The position numbers and the translations under genes are program-made. A stretch of 57,059 bases of DNA from an uncultured Prevotella sp. (GTDB taxonomy: Bacteria > Bacteroidota > Bacteroidia > Bacteroidales > Bacteroidaceae), in assembly GCA_900314995.1 (NCBI GenBank), contig OMXK01000042.1, positions 1 through 57,059 of the forward strand, read 5' to 3'. The notes beneath the pieces are model-generated. The model made no database searches. It was not told where the DNA came from and saw only the letters and a program-made list of their open reading frames with translations. Shown piece after piece: positions 34,868-43,222 of this stretch; position 1 is the stretch's first letter; each line of letters opens with the position of its first letter.

Positions 34868-36322
34868 ATGAACAAATACTTTAGTATTTCATTGCTATTG
34901 ACAGGTTTCCTAAGCCTCTCGGCCTGTGATGAAAGCGACCAGTTGGATGTTGACGACATCGAGATTCCCCGAGGCTATGCTCTTTCTGCGGGGACATCGA
35001 CTGGATTCTACAACTCCTCCGTCGCCTACGATCAGGCATCGCGGTGGCTGTCAGGCACTTACGACAGCCGCTTTAATGCCGGCGACCGTCTGTACGACAA
35101 TGTGAAGACCTCAAACGAGAATGGTCACGGTGGCGGCCTCGGCCCCGTCTATGCCGGCTATTCCTGTGGCAGCTGTCACCGTAATGCCGGACGTACGGAA
35201 CCTACTTATTGGACAAGTTTCAAGAATGGCAGCAATGACGGTTCCGGTCCTTACGGATTCACCGCCTCACTCATCTATATCACCCGCAAAAACGGTACCT
35301 TCTTCCCCAATTATGGCCGTGTGATCCACGATCAGGCCATCTATGGCGTCCATCCTGAAGGCAAGCTGAAGGTAGAGATTGACTCCATGGCGTTCTCTTT
35401 CCCTGACGGTGAGAAATACACACTTTGCGTACCAAAGTGGAGCATTACCGAATGGTATGCCGACAGCATCAGTCCCAACGACCTCTTCTGTACCGTCCGT
35501 GTGCCGTTACGCCATGTCGGTATGGGACAAATGATGGCCATCGATCCCAACGAGATTGAAGCCCTGGCACGCAAAAGCAACTACCCAGAATGGGGCATCA
35601 GCGGACGTGCCAACTACATCAATGAGCGCGGCAAACTGCAACTTGGTCTCTCTGGCAATAAGGCACAGCATGCCGACCTTACCGTAGAACTGGGATTCTC
35701 AAGTGACATGGGTATGACCAACAGCCGCTATCCTGAAGAGATATGCGAAGGTCAGCGCCAGATGGAGGAAGGTTCCATGATGGGACTCGCTTACGATATG
35801 CTCGACGTTACGACAGAGGATATGGAGAACGTAGACCTCTATATGCAAGGACTGGCAGTTCCTGCACGCCGCAACATCAACAATGCCGACGTCAAAGCCG
35901 GTGAGCAACTGTTCTACCAGGCCGGCTGCCACCTCTGCCACGTCACAACCCTCCACACCAAGGCTCGCGGCTCAACGTTGCTGGCTGGTACGAATCTGCC
36001 CTGGCTCGGCAACCAGACCATCCACCCCTATTCAGACTACCTGCTCCATGACATGGGATCAGAGATCATGGGGGTAGGTCTGAACGACAATTTCGTCAGC
36101 GGACTGGCCCGTGGCAATGAATGGCGCACCACACCGCTCTGGGGCGTAGGTCTCCAGAAGAAGGTCAACGGCCACACCTATTTCCTGCACGACGGAAGAG
36201 CCCGCAACTTTGTCGAGGCCATTATGTGGCATGGCGGCGAAGGCGAAGCCTCGAAGAACAAGTTCAAGAACATGACCAAGCAGCAGCGCGACCAGCTCGT
36301 ACAATTCCTGTGGAGTCTTTAA
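34868..36322 (+). CDS. di-heme oxidoreductase family lipoprotein (DUF1111 type)
   Basis: A 484-residue protein with a lipobox LSAC (Cys20). Two c-type heme sites are visible, CGSCH near 100-104 and CHLCH near 355, with the second in the usual GEQLFYQAGCHLCH setting of a cytochrome domain. The sequence in between (for example YGVHPEGKLKVEIDSM and WGISGRANYINERGKLQLG) matches the di-heme oxidoredictase family. The frame is open back to 34772, but the ATG at 34868 gives a proper lipoprotein signal. It needs cytochrome c maturation in the periplasm. Next to imelysin it may oxidise or reduce iron during uptake; that role is inferred from the pairing. Confidence 0.88.
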   Translation: MNKYFSISLLLTGFLSLSACDESDQLDVDDIEIPRGYALSAGTSTGFYNSSVAYDQASRWLSGTYDSRFNAGDRLYDNVKTSNENGHGGGLGPVYAGYSCGSCHRNAGRTEPTYWTSFKNGSNDGSGPYGFTASLIYITRKNGTFFPNYGRVIHDQAIYGVHPEGKLKVEIDSMAFSFPDGEKYTLCVPKWSITEWYADSISPNDLFCTVRVPLRHVGMGQMMAIDPNEIEALARKSNYPEWGISGRANYINERGKLQLGLSGNKAQHADLTVELGFSSDMGMTNSRYPEEICEGQRQMEEGSMMGLAYDMLDVTTEDMENVDLYMQGLAVPARRNINNADVKAGEQLFYQAGCHLCHVTTLHTKARGSTLLAGTNLPWLGNQTIHPYSDYLLHDMGSEIMGVGLNDNFVSGLARGNEWRTTPLWGVGLQKKVNGHTYFLHDGRARNFVEAIMWHGGEGEASKNKFKNMTKQQRDQLVQFLWSL

Positions 36323-36361
36323 GTAAAAGTACTAGAATCACCAGAAATATTTGATATAAAA

Positions 36362-37630
36362 ATGAAATACAATAGAATATACGCTATCTTGATGGCAACC
36401 ACCCTCTCAGCTACCGCTTTCGCTGAGTCAGAGACAGAAAAGATCGTCACAGAGCCTGCTGCAGAAGTGTCAGAGGCCAGTCAGTTGAACATGGATAACG
36501 GTGTGATACCTATCGCCGATGACCGAGGTTTCACACTACAGTCCAACGACGGCAACTTCGTGTTCAAGCCTTATCTGTTCATCCAGAGCACACTCAGTTA
36601 CAAATACTACGATGATGAAGGGCTCGACAAAGCCTACAATCAGGACAACGTGGCCAACTCTGGTTTCGCTATCCCCTATGCCATCATCGGCTTCACAGGC
36701 AAGGCTTTCGGCAAGATCGACTATAATGTCTGTGTGAATGCAGCAGCCTCTGGCGGCAACATTCTCCAGCAGGCGTGGATTGACTATGCGGCCATGCCTG
36801 AGCTCCGATTCCGTGTCGGTAAGTTCAAGACACCCTTCACCCACGCTTATCTCACCACGTTGGGCGAGACGCTTTTCTCCAGCCTGCCCACCTCGCTGAC
36901 GGCACAGGCCATTCTCCCACACTCACTTAATGCTGTTACCCCAGGCATCGGCACAGGCTTCGACCTCGGTGTCGAGGTTCATGGCTTCATTGCCAACAAG
37001 TTCGGCTACGAGGTAGGCATCTGGAATGGTACAGGCTCGGCCCAGAACGGTGCGACCAAGGGACTCAGCGACGACAACCACCTACCCTCATTGATGTATG
37101 CTGGCCGTCTGACTTTCCAGCCTAAAGGTGCCATGCCCATGACGCAGGGCAATCCGAAACTGCTCCACGAGGATAAAATGCTCTTTGGCATCAGCGCCAA
37201 TTTCAACAACGAGGCCGAGAGTGAGTCTACCAACGACTTCCGTGCCGGTTTTGAGTTCGCCATGCTGAAGAACCGCTGGTATCTGGGACTCGAGGCTTAC
37301 TACATGCACATCGGCTTCACCGACCGTCAGAAGATCGACGACACCTATAATTATTGGGGAGGCTATGCCCAGGTAGGCTATTTCGTGCATCCCCAGGTGC
37401 AGCTCGGTCTGCGTTACGACCTCTACGATCGTAACGGCTCGTCGAAAGACGGTATCCTGAACATGCCTGCCGCCACTGTCAACTACTTCATCCCGAAGAC
37501 CAACATCAAACTCTCCGCCATGTATCAGTACACCGGCCGCACAGGTCACGACACCCAGCTTGACCGTGATCTCGACGACCTCGGCATCTGCACTCACATC
37601 GCTCAGGTCATGCTGCAATACGCCTTCTAA
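36362..37630 (+). CDS. second porin-like outer membrane protein
   Basis: A 422-residue protein with a signal peptide (about 1-20), an acidic linker, and a barrel opening with GFTLQSNDGNFVFKPYLFIQST. RFRVGKFKTPFTHAYLTTLGETLFSS near 155 is a classic OprP/OprO-type segment, and the C-terminal strand ends in VMLQYAF, with the terminal phenylalanine used by outer-membrane assembly. It is only distantly like the porin at the head of this unit. Two separate porins in one cluster suggest either two substrates or a broad route for the heme/imelysin system's cargo. Confidence 0.85.
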   Translation: MKYNRIYAILMATTLSATAFAESETEKIVTEPAAEVSEASQLNMDNGVIPIADDRGFTLQSNDGNFVFKPYLFIQSTLSYKYYDDEGLDKAYNQDNVANSGFAIPYAIIGFTGKAFGKIDYNVCVNAAASGGNILQQAWIDYAAMPELRFRVGKFKTPFTHAYLTTLGETLFSSLPTSLTAQAILPHSLNAVTPGIGTGFDLGVEVHGFIANKFGYEVGIWNGTGSAQNGATKGLSDDNHLPSLMYAGRLTFQPKGAMPMTQGNPKLLHEDKMLFGISANFNNEAESESTNDFRAGFEFAMLKNRWYLGLEAYYMHIGFTDRQKIDDTYNYWGGYAQVGYFVHPQVQLGLRYDLYDRNGSSKDGILNMPAATVNYFIPKTNIKLSAMYQYTGRTGHDTQLDRDLDDLGICTHIAQVMLQYAF

Positions 37631-37672
37631 CAGGTTACAAATAAAAGATAAAAGACAAATATGGAGATTTCA

Positions 37673-38401
37673 ATGAAAAAATATCTCTTTGCAACGCTTT
37701 TGGCTTTGACAAGCATCGGACTCTCATCCTGTGACGACGGACGCATTTATCCTGAGACCGCAAAGCTGTCGGAAGGCAAGACTGTGCAGATGGAAGGTGT
37801 TCTTACCGGACTGTCAGGCTGGCCTGGAGCCTATCGGGTGGCCATCGCCGGCTTTGAGAATGCCGACGATGAATACGCTGATGTCTCAAAAGTCATCACC
37901 AGCAGCGATGTCACCGACGGCAAAGTATCTGTCGAACTATCGGGTATCAAGGATAATATCAAGCTTGTCAGGCTCTGCATCCTCGATCGTCTGCGCCGCC
38001 ATATCATCACCTTCAAGGAGGTCGATGTCTCATCAGCCTCCGAGAACGTGAAGATGGAAGTGGGAACCGTTGACATCAGTATGTTTAACACCATCCAGCA
38101 GAACTTCTTCAACACCACCTGCGCCAACTGTCACGGAGCCTCCAACCGCGTAGCTGCCGACCTCTATCTCACAGATGGCAAAAGCTATTCTGCACTGGTA
38201 GGTGCCGATTCCAAGCGCGTTAGTAACAAGAAACTCGTGGAGCCCAACGATGCTGCCGGTAGCGTCATCCACATGGTACTCAACCAGGAATCGGTGGAAG
38301 GCATCTCGATGAACCACTTCGACCTCGTATCAGAGTTGAACAAGCAGACCATCCTGCCCATTATCGACAGCTGGATAAATAACGGAGCAAAAGAAAATTG
38401 A
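37673..38401 (+). CDS. c-type cytochrome lipoprotein
   Basis: A 242-residue protein with a lipobox SSC (Cys20), a beta-rich domain of about 120 residues with no clear family and then one heme site, CANCH near 150, followed by a short cytochrome-like tail containing MVLNQESVEGISMNHF, which may supply a methionine ligand. GGAG at 37663-37666 is six bases before the ATG at 37673, so I prefer that start over the in-frame ATG at 37661. It probably carries electrons to or from the di-heme oxidoreductase encoded two genes earlier. Confidence 0.8.
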   Translation: MKKYLFATLLALTSIGLSSCDDGRIYPETAKLSEGKTVQMEGVLTGLSGWPGAYRVAIAGFENADDEYADVSKVITSSDVTDGKVSVELSGIKDNIKLVRLCILDRLRRHIITFKEVDVSSASENVKMEVGTVDISMFNTIQQNFFNTTCANCHGASNRVAADLYLTDGKSYSALVGADSKRVSNKKLVEPNDAAGSVIHMVLNQESVEGISMNHFDLVSELNKQTILPIIDSWINNGAKEN

Positions 38402-38432
38402 TTATAAACAGAAACAGACAACAAGCAATATA

Positions 38433-39578
38433 ATGAACAATAAACAACAGACCTTTCAGTTCGAGAACGCATTTGCAGATGTATTCATGTTCGAAAATGG
38501 CACAGAAGTACGTGAGTATCATGTCATGATTCATGCCAACTCACCGCGACTGCCCTACGCCCAGCAGTTGGAGGCCGTCTTAGGCGCATATAACCAATTG
38601 ATAGAAGGGGAGTTAGTGGGAGCACAGGCCGTGTTCAAGCGCTATTTCCTCAGCGACGCTGCTAATCAGGCTGATGATGTCATCGTCTCCGATGTCACAG
38701 ACTGTGCTAAGAGCATCATCCAGCAGGCACCCCTCGACGGCACCAAGATTGCCCTTTGGGTCTATCTGATGACAAACGTCCAGACTGGCCTCAGCAAAAG
38801 CGGATTGTACGAAGTGCGTCACGGCGACTTCCGTCATCTATGGAACGGTTCTGCCCACAATATGGCTGCCAATTCAGAATATCAGACGCGCCTGCTCTTC
38901 AACGAGTATAACATGCAGCTGATTCAGGAGGGATGTACGCTGGAGGCCAACTGTATCCGCACTTGGTTCTTTGTCAACGATGTCGATCTGAACTATGGTG
39001 GTGTGGTACGTGCCCGCAATCAGTTCTTCTTTACCCAGGGACTGACGGTGAACACCCATTTTATTGCCTCTACAGGCATCGGAGGCCGTCAGCAGGATCC
39101 CAACGTACTCTCGCAGATGGATAACTATGCTATCGCAGGCATCAGGAAGGAGCAGGTACATTATCTGTACGCTTCTACTCACCTGAACCGCACCAGCGAT
39201 TACGGTGTTAGCTTCGAACGAGGAACACAGGTGAACTATGCCGATCGTCGGCATGTCTTCATCTCAGGCACCGCCTCTATTAATAATAAAGGTGAAGTGG
39301 TGTATCCCAAGGATATTGTCAAGCAGACACACCGTATGTGGGAGAATGTTGAGGCTCTTTTAGCTGAGGCCGACTGCAACTTCAATGATGTGGCAGAGAT
39401 GGTAGTCTATCTTCGCGATACGGCAGACTACGAACTGGTACGTGAAATGTATGAAGAGCGTTTTGCGGGCAAACCTTACGTGATAGTCCATGCACCAGTC
39501 TGTCGTCCTGGCTGGCTCATCGAGATGGAGTGTATGGCTATCAAGGCCGTTGATCTGCCCACCATGCCTAAGTTCTGA
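38433..39578 (+). CDS. Rid-family (YjgF/UK114) two-domain protein
   Basis: A 381-residue protein. The C-terminal 130 residues show the Rid fold with RRHVFISGTASINNKGEVVYPKDIVKQT, MVVYLRDTADYELVREMYEERF and the CRPGWLIEMECMAIKA end that carries the conserved arginine and glutamate. The N-terminal 230 residues resemble the extended domain seen in chorismatase-like members (WFFVNDVDLNYGGVVRARNQFF, ASTGIGGRQQDPN). It could be an imine deaminase or a chorismate-type hydrolase; neither is shown. It lies 32 bases behind the cytochrome gene and only 4 bases before the Ccs-like gene, so it belongs to the same unit, although a small-molecule enzyme is unexpected here. Confidence 0.75.
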   Translation: MNNKQQTFQFENAFADVFMFENGTEVREYHVMIHANSPRLPYAQQLEAVLGAYNQLIEGELVGAQAVFKRYFLSDAANQADDVIVSDVTDCAKSIIQQAPLDGTKIALWVYLMTNVQTGLSKSGLYEVRHGDFRHLWNGSAHNMAANSEYQTRLLFNEYNMQLIQEGCTLEANCIRTWFFVNDVDLNYGGVVRARNQFFFTQGLTVNTHFIASTGIGGRQQDPNVLSQMDNYAIAGIRKEQVHYLYASTHLNRTSDYGVSFERGTQVNYADRRHVFISGTASINNKGEVVYPKDIVKQTHRMWENVEALLAEADCNFNDVAEMVVYLRDTADYELVREMYEERFAGKPYVIVHAPVCRPGWLIEMECMAIKAVDLPTMPKF

Positions 39579-39582
39579 GTAC

Positions 39583-40248
39583 ATGGTACAATTAAGGTGT
39601 CTGACTCTCTGCATCCTGATTGGGATCACAACAGCCTTTTCCGCCCGCAGCATCCAGACCATCAATGAGGACAAAGCTAAGGAAGTGGCACGCGAGCAAG
39701 TCGTCTGGAACGGCCGCCTCTGCCCTTTCTCCACCTTTGCCCTAGGGTTCTTGCAGTCTGTCTATGGCAAAAGCAGTTACAAAGGGCTCTCTCCTGAGCA
39801 GGTGGTCTATGGCTGGCTCCTTCGCCCTGAAGTTTGGAAGGATGAACCTATGATCCATATTCCTGAGGCCGACCTTCAGCGTCAACTACATATCGAAGGC
39901 GAATATGCCAAGTTCTCAGAACTCTTCGACGACACACTCGGCTACAAGTTGAACACCTTGGGGTCAGACCTTCCAGAACGGATGCGGCAGATGGCTCGTG
40001 AGTCATCTGCCGCCATCAGTCTTGACGAGAAAGTGGGTGACATTATTCTGCTGACAAGAGGCCAACTTTTTAAGCCGCGTCCTGCTGATATGAAGCCCTT
40101 ACCCTCATGGCGGGTAGAGGCTGAAATTCTTTGGAACAACACCCCTTCATGGGCTATTTTGGTGATAGTTGCAGCAGTCGTATCCCTCTTGGTGTTCTTT
40201 CTGAGGAAAGCTATGAAGAGGCCTTTGAAGGCTGCAAAGATAGCATAA
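39583..40248 (+). CDS. orphan periplasmic domain resembling the Ccs cytochrome-c assembly protein
   Basis: A 221-residue protein with an N-terminal signal or anchor (about 4-20) and a C-terminal membrane helix (about 190-210). In between, VWNGRLCPFSTFALGFLQSVYGKSSYKGLSPEQVVYGWLLRPEVWK and DEPMIHIPEADLQRQLHI look like the periplasmic insert found in fused Bacteroidota CcsA/ResB cytochrome-c assembly proteins (GRVxPxxTxAxxxxxxxYGKxxYxGLSxxQVxxGW). The large CcsA membrane part with its heme-binding WWD region is absent. Sitting right after heme-protein genes, it may help c-type cytochrome maturation or hold a heme protein. The last 38 bases overlap the end of the histidine kinase gene on the other strand. 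The family link is from memory of the motif. Confidence 0.65.
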   Translation: MVQLRCLTLCILIGITTAFSARSIQTINEDKAKEVAREQVVWNGRLCPFSTFALGFLQSVYGKSSYKGLSPEQVVYGWLLRPEVWKDEPMIHIPEADLQRQLHIEGEYAKFSELFDDTLGYKLNTLGSDLPERMRQMARESSAAISLDEKVGDIILLTRGQLFKPRPADMKPLPSWRVEAEILWNNTPSWAILVIVAAVVSLLVFFLRKAMKRPLKAAKIA

Positions 40249-41101
40249 AGACAACGCAACAGCCCTGACGTGATTGTTCGACAAGGTCGAGCATGCCTCC
40301 TTGCAGAATCATCATTCTCCGACTCAGAGACAGGCCGATCCCGCTACCACTCCGCTTGGTAGTGAAGAAAGGCACAAAGAGCGACTGACGGTTTTCCGCA
40401 GGGATAGGCAGACCATCGTTGCCGATGTAGAGAGTCAGGAAGGCAGAGTCGTGATTGGATCCTTGACCCTTTTCCACAACTATTTTCTGGGCTTTGGCCT
40501 CAATGGCGTTCTTCACGAGGTTCATCAATACCTGTCGCAACATACCGGCATCGGCCCAGACGGTCATATCAGGCGAGATATTTACCTCCCACGCCAGTTG
40601 GGGATAGGCTTTCCTGATGTCTTCAATCATCTTCAGCAAGTCGACATCGTCCATCTTCGGTTTCTCCAGTTCCGACATCTTTCGATAGCTGGTAACAAAA
40701 TCACTCAGATGGCGCGAGGTGTCGTAGATGGCTTTAATGCCGTCTTCAAGAGGTGTGCCCTTCACATCGGGGCGATTCAGCAATGACTGGCTGATGCTGG
40801 TGATGGGCGCTGTGGCATTCATCATCTCGTGGGTCAACACCCGAGTAAGCCGTTCCCACGATTCTACCTCACTTTGGTTAACCTGCTGACGGATGGTTTC
40901 ACCCAACTGATTCAGCGTCTCCTGCATGGCCCGCTCACCAAAGATCATGCCGCCTGTAGGCATACGGAAGGTAAAGTCCTTGTTGCGGATAGCCTCCTGC
41001 ATCAGATGAGCCCGCAAGCGAAGCTTTCGCTGATGGCGGATAAACCACCAGCCACCGGCCACAACCATTATACCTATTATTATATATAGAAGCACATTCA
41101 T
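40211..41101 (-). CDS. sensor histidine kinase
   Basis: A 296-residue protein with one N-terminal membrane helix (about 3-20) and no periplasmic sensor domain. A short linker is followed by the phosphoacceptor LTHEMMNATAPI (His91), the N box LMNLVKNAIEAKA and the G box GSGIGLSLSRRMM. It is a NtrY/AtoS-like intracellular kinase that probably reads a signal at or in the membrane. It lies 14 bases behind the response regulator gene on the same strand, so they are one operon, and it should phosphorylate Asp55 of that regulator. Confidence 0.88.
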   Translation of the reverse strand: MNVLLYIIIGIMVVAGGWWFIRHQRKLRLRAHLMQEAIRNKDFTFRMPTGGMIFGERAMQETLNQLGETIRQQVNQSEVESWERLTRVLTHEMMNATAPITSISQSLLNRPDVKGTPLEDGIKAIYDTSRHLSDFVTSYRKMSELEKPKMDDVDLLKMIEDIRKAYPQLAWEVNISPDMTVWADAGMLRQVLMNLVKNAIEAKAQKIVVEKGQGSNHDSAFLTLYIGNDGLPIPAENRQSLFVPFFTTKRSGSGIGLSLSRRMMILQGGMLDLVEQSRQGCCVVFMLSLQPSKASS

Positions 41102-41115
41102 AAAGCGGCATCAAA

Positions 41116-41640
41116 TCACAACCTTTTCATCTTGTTATAGAGTGTCTGTCTGGTGATGCCCAGTAATTCGGCAGCCTGCGTGAGATTACCATGACAATGG
41201 TCAATCGTGCGACGGATATGCTCCTTCTCCATCTCGTCGAGACTGACGATTTCGTTCTGCATATCGAGCACATCCTTCAGTTTATGCACCAGTTCGTCGT
41301 TGTCCCAAGGCTTGGTGATGAAATCGGCGGCACCATTCTTCAATCCCTTTACAGCCAGATTCACATCAGCATAGGCAGTGAGCAACACGACTGGTGTCTG
41401 CGGATGCTGCTTACGGATGGTGCGAAGCCAGAAAAGACCTTCGTTACCATTGTTGACGCCGAGGGTGAAATTCATGTCGAGCACCACCAAGTCGACAGCT
41501 TGCTGGGCCATGATTTTCAGGATGTCTTCGGGATTGGTTGTGGTGAGGATCTGCTCGAAAGTGGCATCGAGCAAGTAACGCATCGCTGTGAGGATGGCAG
41601 CGTTGTCGTCGACGATTAAAATAGTTCCATACTTGTTCAT
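41116..41640 (-). CDS. response regulator, receiver plus Fis-type HTH, no AAA+ domain
   Basis: A 174-residue protein. Residues 5-125 form a receiver with the acidic pair DD (11-12), the phosphorylation site VVLDMNF (Asp55), a threonine in LLTAYAD and a lysine in ITKPW. Residues about 133-174 are a Fis/NtrC-type helix-turn-helix (IDHCHGNLTQAAELLGITRQTLYNKMKRL). The central sigma-54-activating AAA+ domain of NtrC-type regulators is absent, so it must work by contact with ordinary polymerase or as a repressor. I start at the ATG at 41640, since the sequence before it has no receiver features. Its own -33 region overlaps the operator at 41737-41775. Confidence 0.9.
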   Translation of the reverse strand: MNKYGTILIVDDNAAILTAMRYLLDATFEQILTTTNPEDILKIMAQQAVDLVVLDMNFTLGVNNGNEGLFWLRTIRKQHPQTPVVLLTAYADVNLAVKGLKNGAADFITKPWDNDELVHKLKDVLDMQNEIVSLDEMEKEHIRRTIDHCHGNLTQAAELLGITRQTLYNKMKRL

Positions 41641-41719
41641 GGGTACAAATCTTGTGCAAGTCGAGAGCAGAGAACTCGTTCTATGCCGAGACGCAGCCAA
41701 GACTCGCAGGTTTCGCCTG

Positions 41720-41727
41720 CAAAGTTA
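41720..41727 (-). promoter_or_regulatory. -7 box for the response regulator-kinase operon
   Basis: TAACTTTG on the minus strand, about 80 bases before the regulator ATG. No clear -33 element; its place (about 41747) falls in the left block of the shared operator, which fits control by the regulator itself. Confidence 0.5.
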
Positions 41728-41736
41728 CAACTTTAT

Positions 41737-41775
41737 TGTCTATAAATCATACAGAGAGGTGTCTAATTTTTAGAC
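41737..41775 (+). promoter_or_regulatory. operator A of the efflux promoter
   Basis: Two blocks 24 bases apart: TGTCTATAAATCATAC (41737-41752) and TGTCTAATTTTTAGAC (41760-41775), the second a perfect palindrome GTCTAA-TTT-TTAGAC. The same two blocks, 15 of 16 bases identical each, occur with the same spacing at 49377-49415 ahead of the second FtsX permease. The palindrome is centred 36 bases upstream of the -33 TTG at both places. A dimeric Fis-type regulator is the expected binder. Confidence 0.7.
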
Positions 41776-41802
41776 GTTCTGCCTCCAGCAGGGCAAAAAA
41801 GC

Positions 41803-41833
41803 TTGCAGGGGATGAAATAATCAGCTAACTTTG
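41803..41833 (+). promoter_or_regulatory. promoter of the TolC-HlyD-FtsX efflux operon
   Basis: TTG (41803-41805), exactly 20 bases, TAACTTTG (41826-41833), then the ATG at 41858. Confidence 0.78.
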
Positions 41834-41857
41834 CATCAACAAAATCGAGAACTGAAT

Positions 41858-43180
41858 ATGAAACAAGCATTGATAATCCTACTCGCCATCGCTGCCAAGC
41901 AGGTTGCCGCCCAGAATGACTGGACCATGCAACAATGCATGCAGTATGCTGTGGAACATAACCATGAGGTGAAGCAGGCAGAACTGAAGCTCGACAACTA
42001 CAAGGCACAGAAGACGAACGCCGTTGGCAGTTTCCTGCCATACGTGGATGCCAACATTGGAGCCCAGTATAACTTCGGACGTGCCATCGACCCCGAGACC
42101 AATGGTTACACGGACGTAAGTACCTTTTATAACGGCTATCAGCTATCGGCCTCGCTGCCTGTGTTCGACGGTTTCAGTCGTCTCCATGCCCTGAAGGCTG
42201 CCAAGGCCAGTGAACTGATGGGGAAGTCGACCTTACGCAAGCAACAGGACCAAACTGCGCTGAGCGTCTTACAGGCATTCGCCAATGTCGCTTATTATGA
42301 CGGATTGGTGAAGATGGCCGATGAGAAGGTGGAAGAGACGACTTTACTGCTGAAGCAGACGCGCTTGTTTGAAGAAGTGGGTCGCAAGAGTGCTGCCGAT
42401 GTAGCCCAGGTGGAATCGCAGGAGGCAGAGGCCCACTACGAACTGACACGCCAGCAGAATCTCTACGCCTCGGCCTTGCTGGAACTAAAAAAGGCAATGG
42501 CGCTGCCGTTGAGTGAAGAGTTAAGACTGGCGAAAGGAAAATCCTTCGGAAAGGATAACTCAGGTGTTGAACTCGGAATGGCAGAAGCAAATTCTTCACT
42601 TTCAACTCTTCACCCTGAACTCCAGACTGCCCAATATCAGGTACAAGCCTCGAAACATGAGTGGCGTCAGGCCCGTGCATCACTTTTTCCGTCTCTCTCT
42701 TTGAGTGCGGGCCTGAACACTACTTATTATAAGACATTGCACTCTGAGACGGCCGCCTCGTTCAGAAACCAGTTAAAGAACAATATGGGTGAGTTCGTAG
42801 GTGCCACAGTAAGCATCCCGCTCTTCAATCGGTTGCAGACCATCACCAACATCCGCAAAGCGAAGAACAACTATCGGATAGCACAAGAGGCTTTAGAACA
42901 GAAACAGCTGGAACTGGAAAAGCTGAGCCGTGAGGCCTGGCAGGATTGGCAAGGTTATCTGAAGCAGACAGTTCAGATGGAGAAGAAGGTGGAGGCTGAC
43001 AGCATCGCCTATCAGCTGACGAAGCGCCAGTTTGAGGAAGGGCTCAGTACAGCTATCGATCTGCACACCACTTCGACCCAACTGCTGAAGTCGAAGGCCA
43101 CCCTGCTGCAATGCCAGCTGATGGCAATGGTGAAAGAACAGCTGGTGCGCTACTATCGTGGTGAGAAGATATGGGAATAG
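41858..43180 (+). CDS. TolC-family outer membrane efflux channel
   Basis: A 440-residue protein with a short signal (about 1-18) and the two-fold TolC pattern of long coiled helices: WTMQQCMQYAVEHNHEVKQAELKLDNYKAQK, GAQYNFGRAIDP and the second-repeat GEFVGATVSIPLFNRLQTITNIRKAKNNYR. It forms the outer membrane tunnel of a tripartite exporter. The ATG at 41858 follows the promoter at 41803-41833 by 24 bases; an earlier ATG at 41831 lies inside the promoter box. The HlyD adaptor gene follows 42 bases later. Confidence 0.92.
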   Translation: MKQALIILLAIAAKQVAAQNDWTMQQCMQYAVEHNHEVKQAELKLDNYKAQKTNAVGSFLPYVDANIGAQYNFGRAIDPETNGYTDVSTFYNGYQLSASLPVFDGFSRLHALKAAKASELMGKSTLRKQQDQTALSVLQAFANVAYYDGLVKMADEKVEETTLLLKQTRLFEEVGRKSAADVAQVESQEAEAHYELTRQQNLYASALLELKKAMALPLSEELRLAKGKSFGKDNSGVELGMAEANSSLSTLHPELQTAQYQVQASKHEWRQARASLFPSLSLSAGLNTTYYKTLHSETAASFRNQLKNNMGEFVGATVSIPLFNRLQTITNIRKAKNNYRIAQEALEQKQLELEKLSREAWQDWQGYLKQTVQMEKKVEADSIAYQLTKRQFEEGLSTAIDLHTTSTQLLKSKATLLQCQLMAMVKEQLVRYYRGEKIWE

Positions 43181-43222
43181 AATGGTCAAATCGTTAAATG
43201 ATGAAATAGCAAGCATACAATT

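Noticed and set aside
41790-41820. Possible sigma-54 -24/-12 promoter (GGGCA with TTGCA)
   Set aside because: The distance between the GG and GC elements is 11 rather than 10 bases, the second module has GG instead of GC, and both places have perfect housekeeping -33/-7 boxes. The regulator also lacks the AAA+ domain needed for sigma-54.
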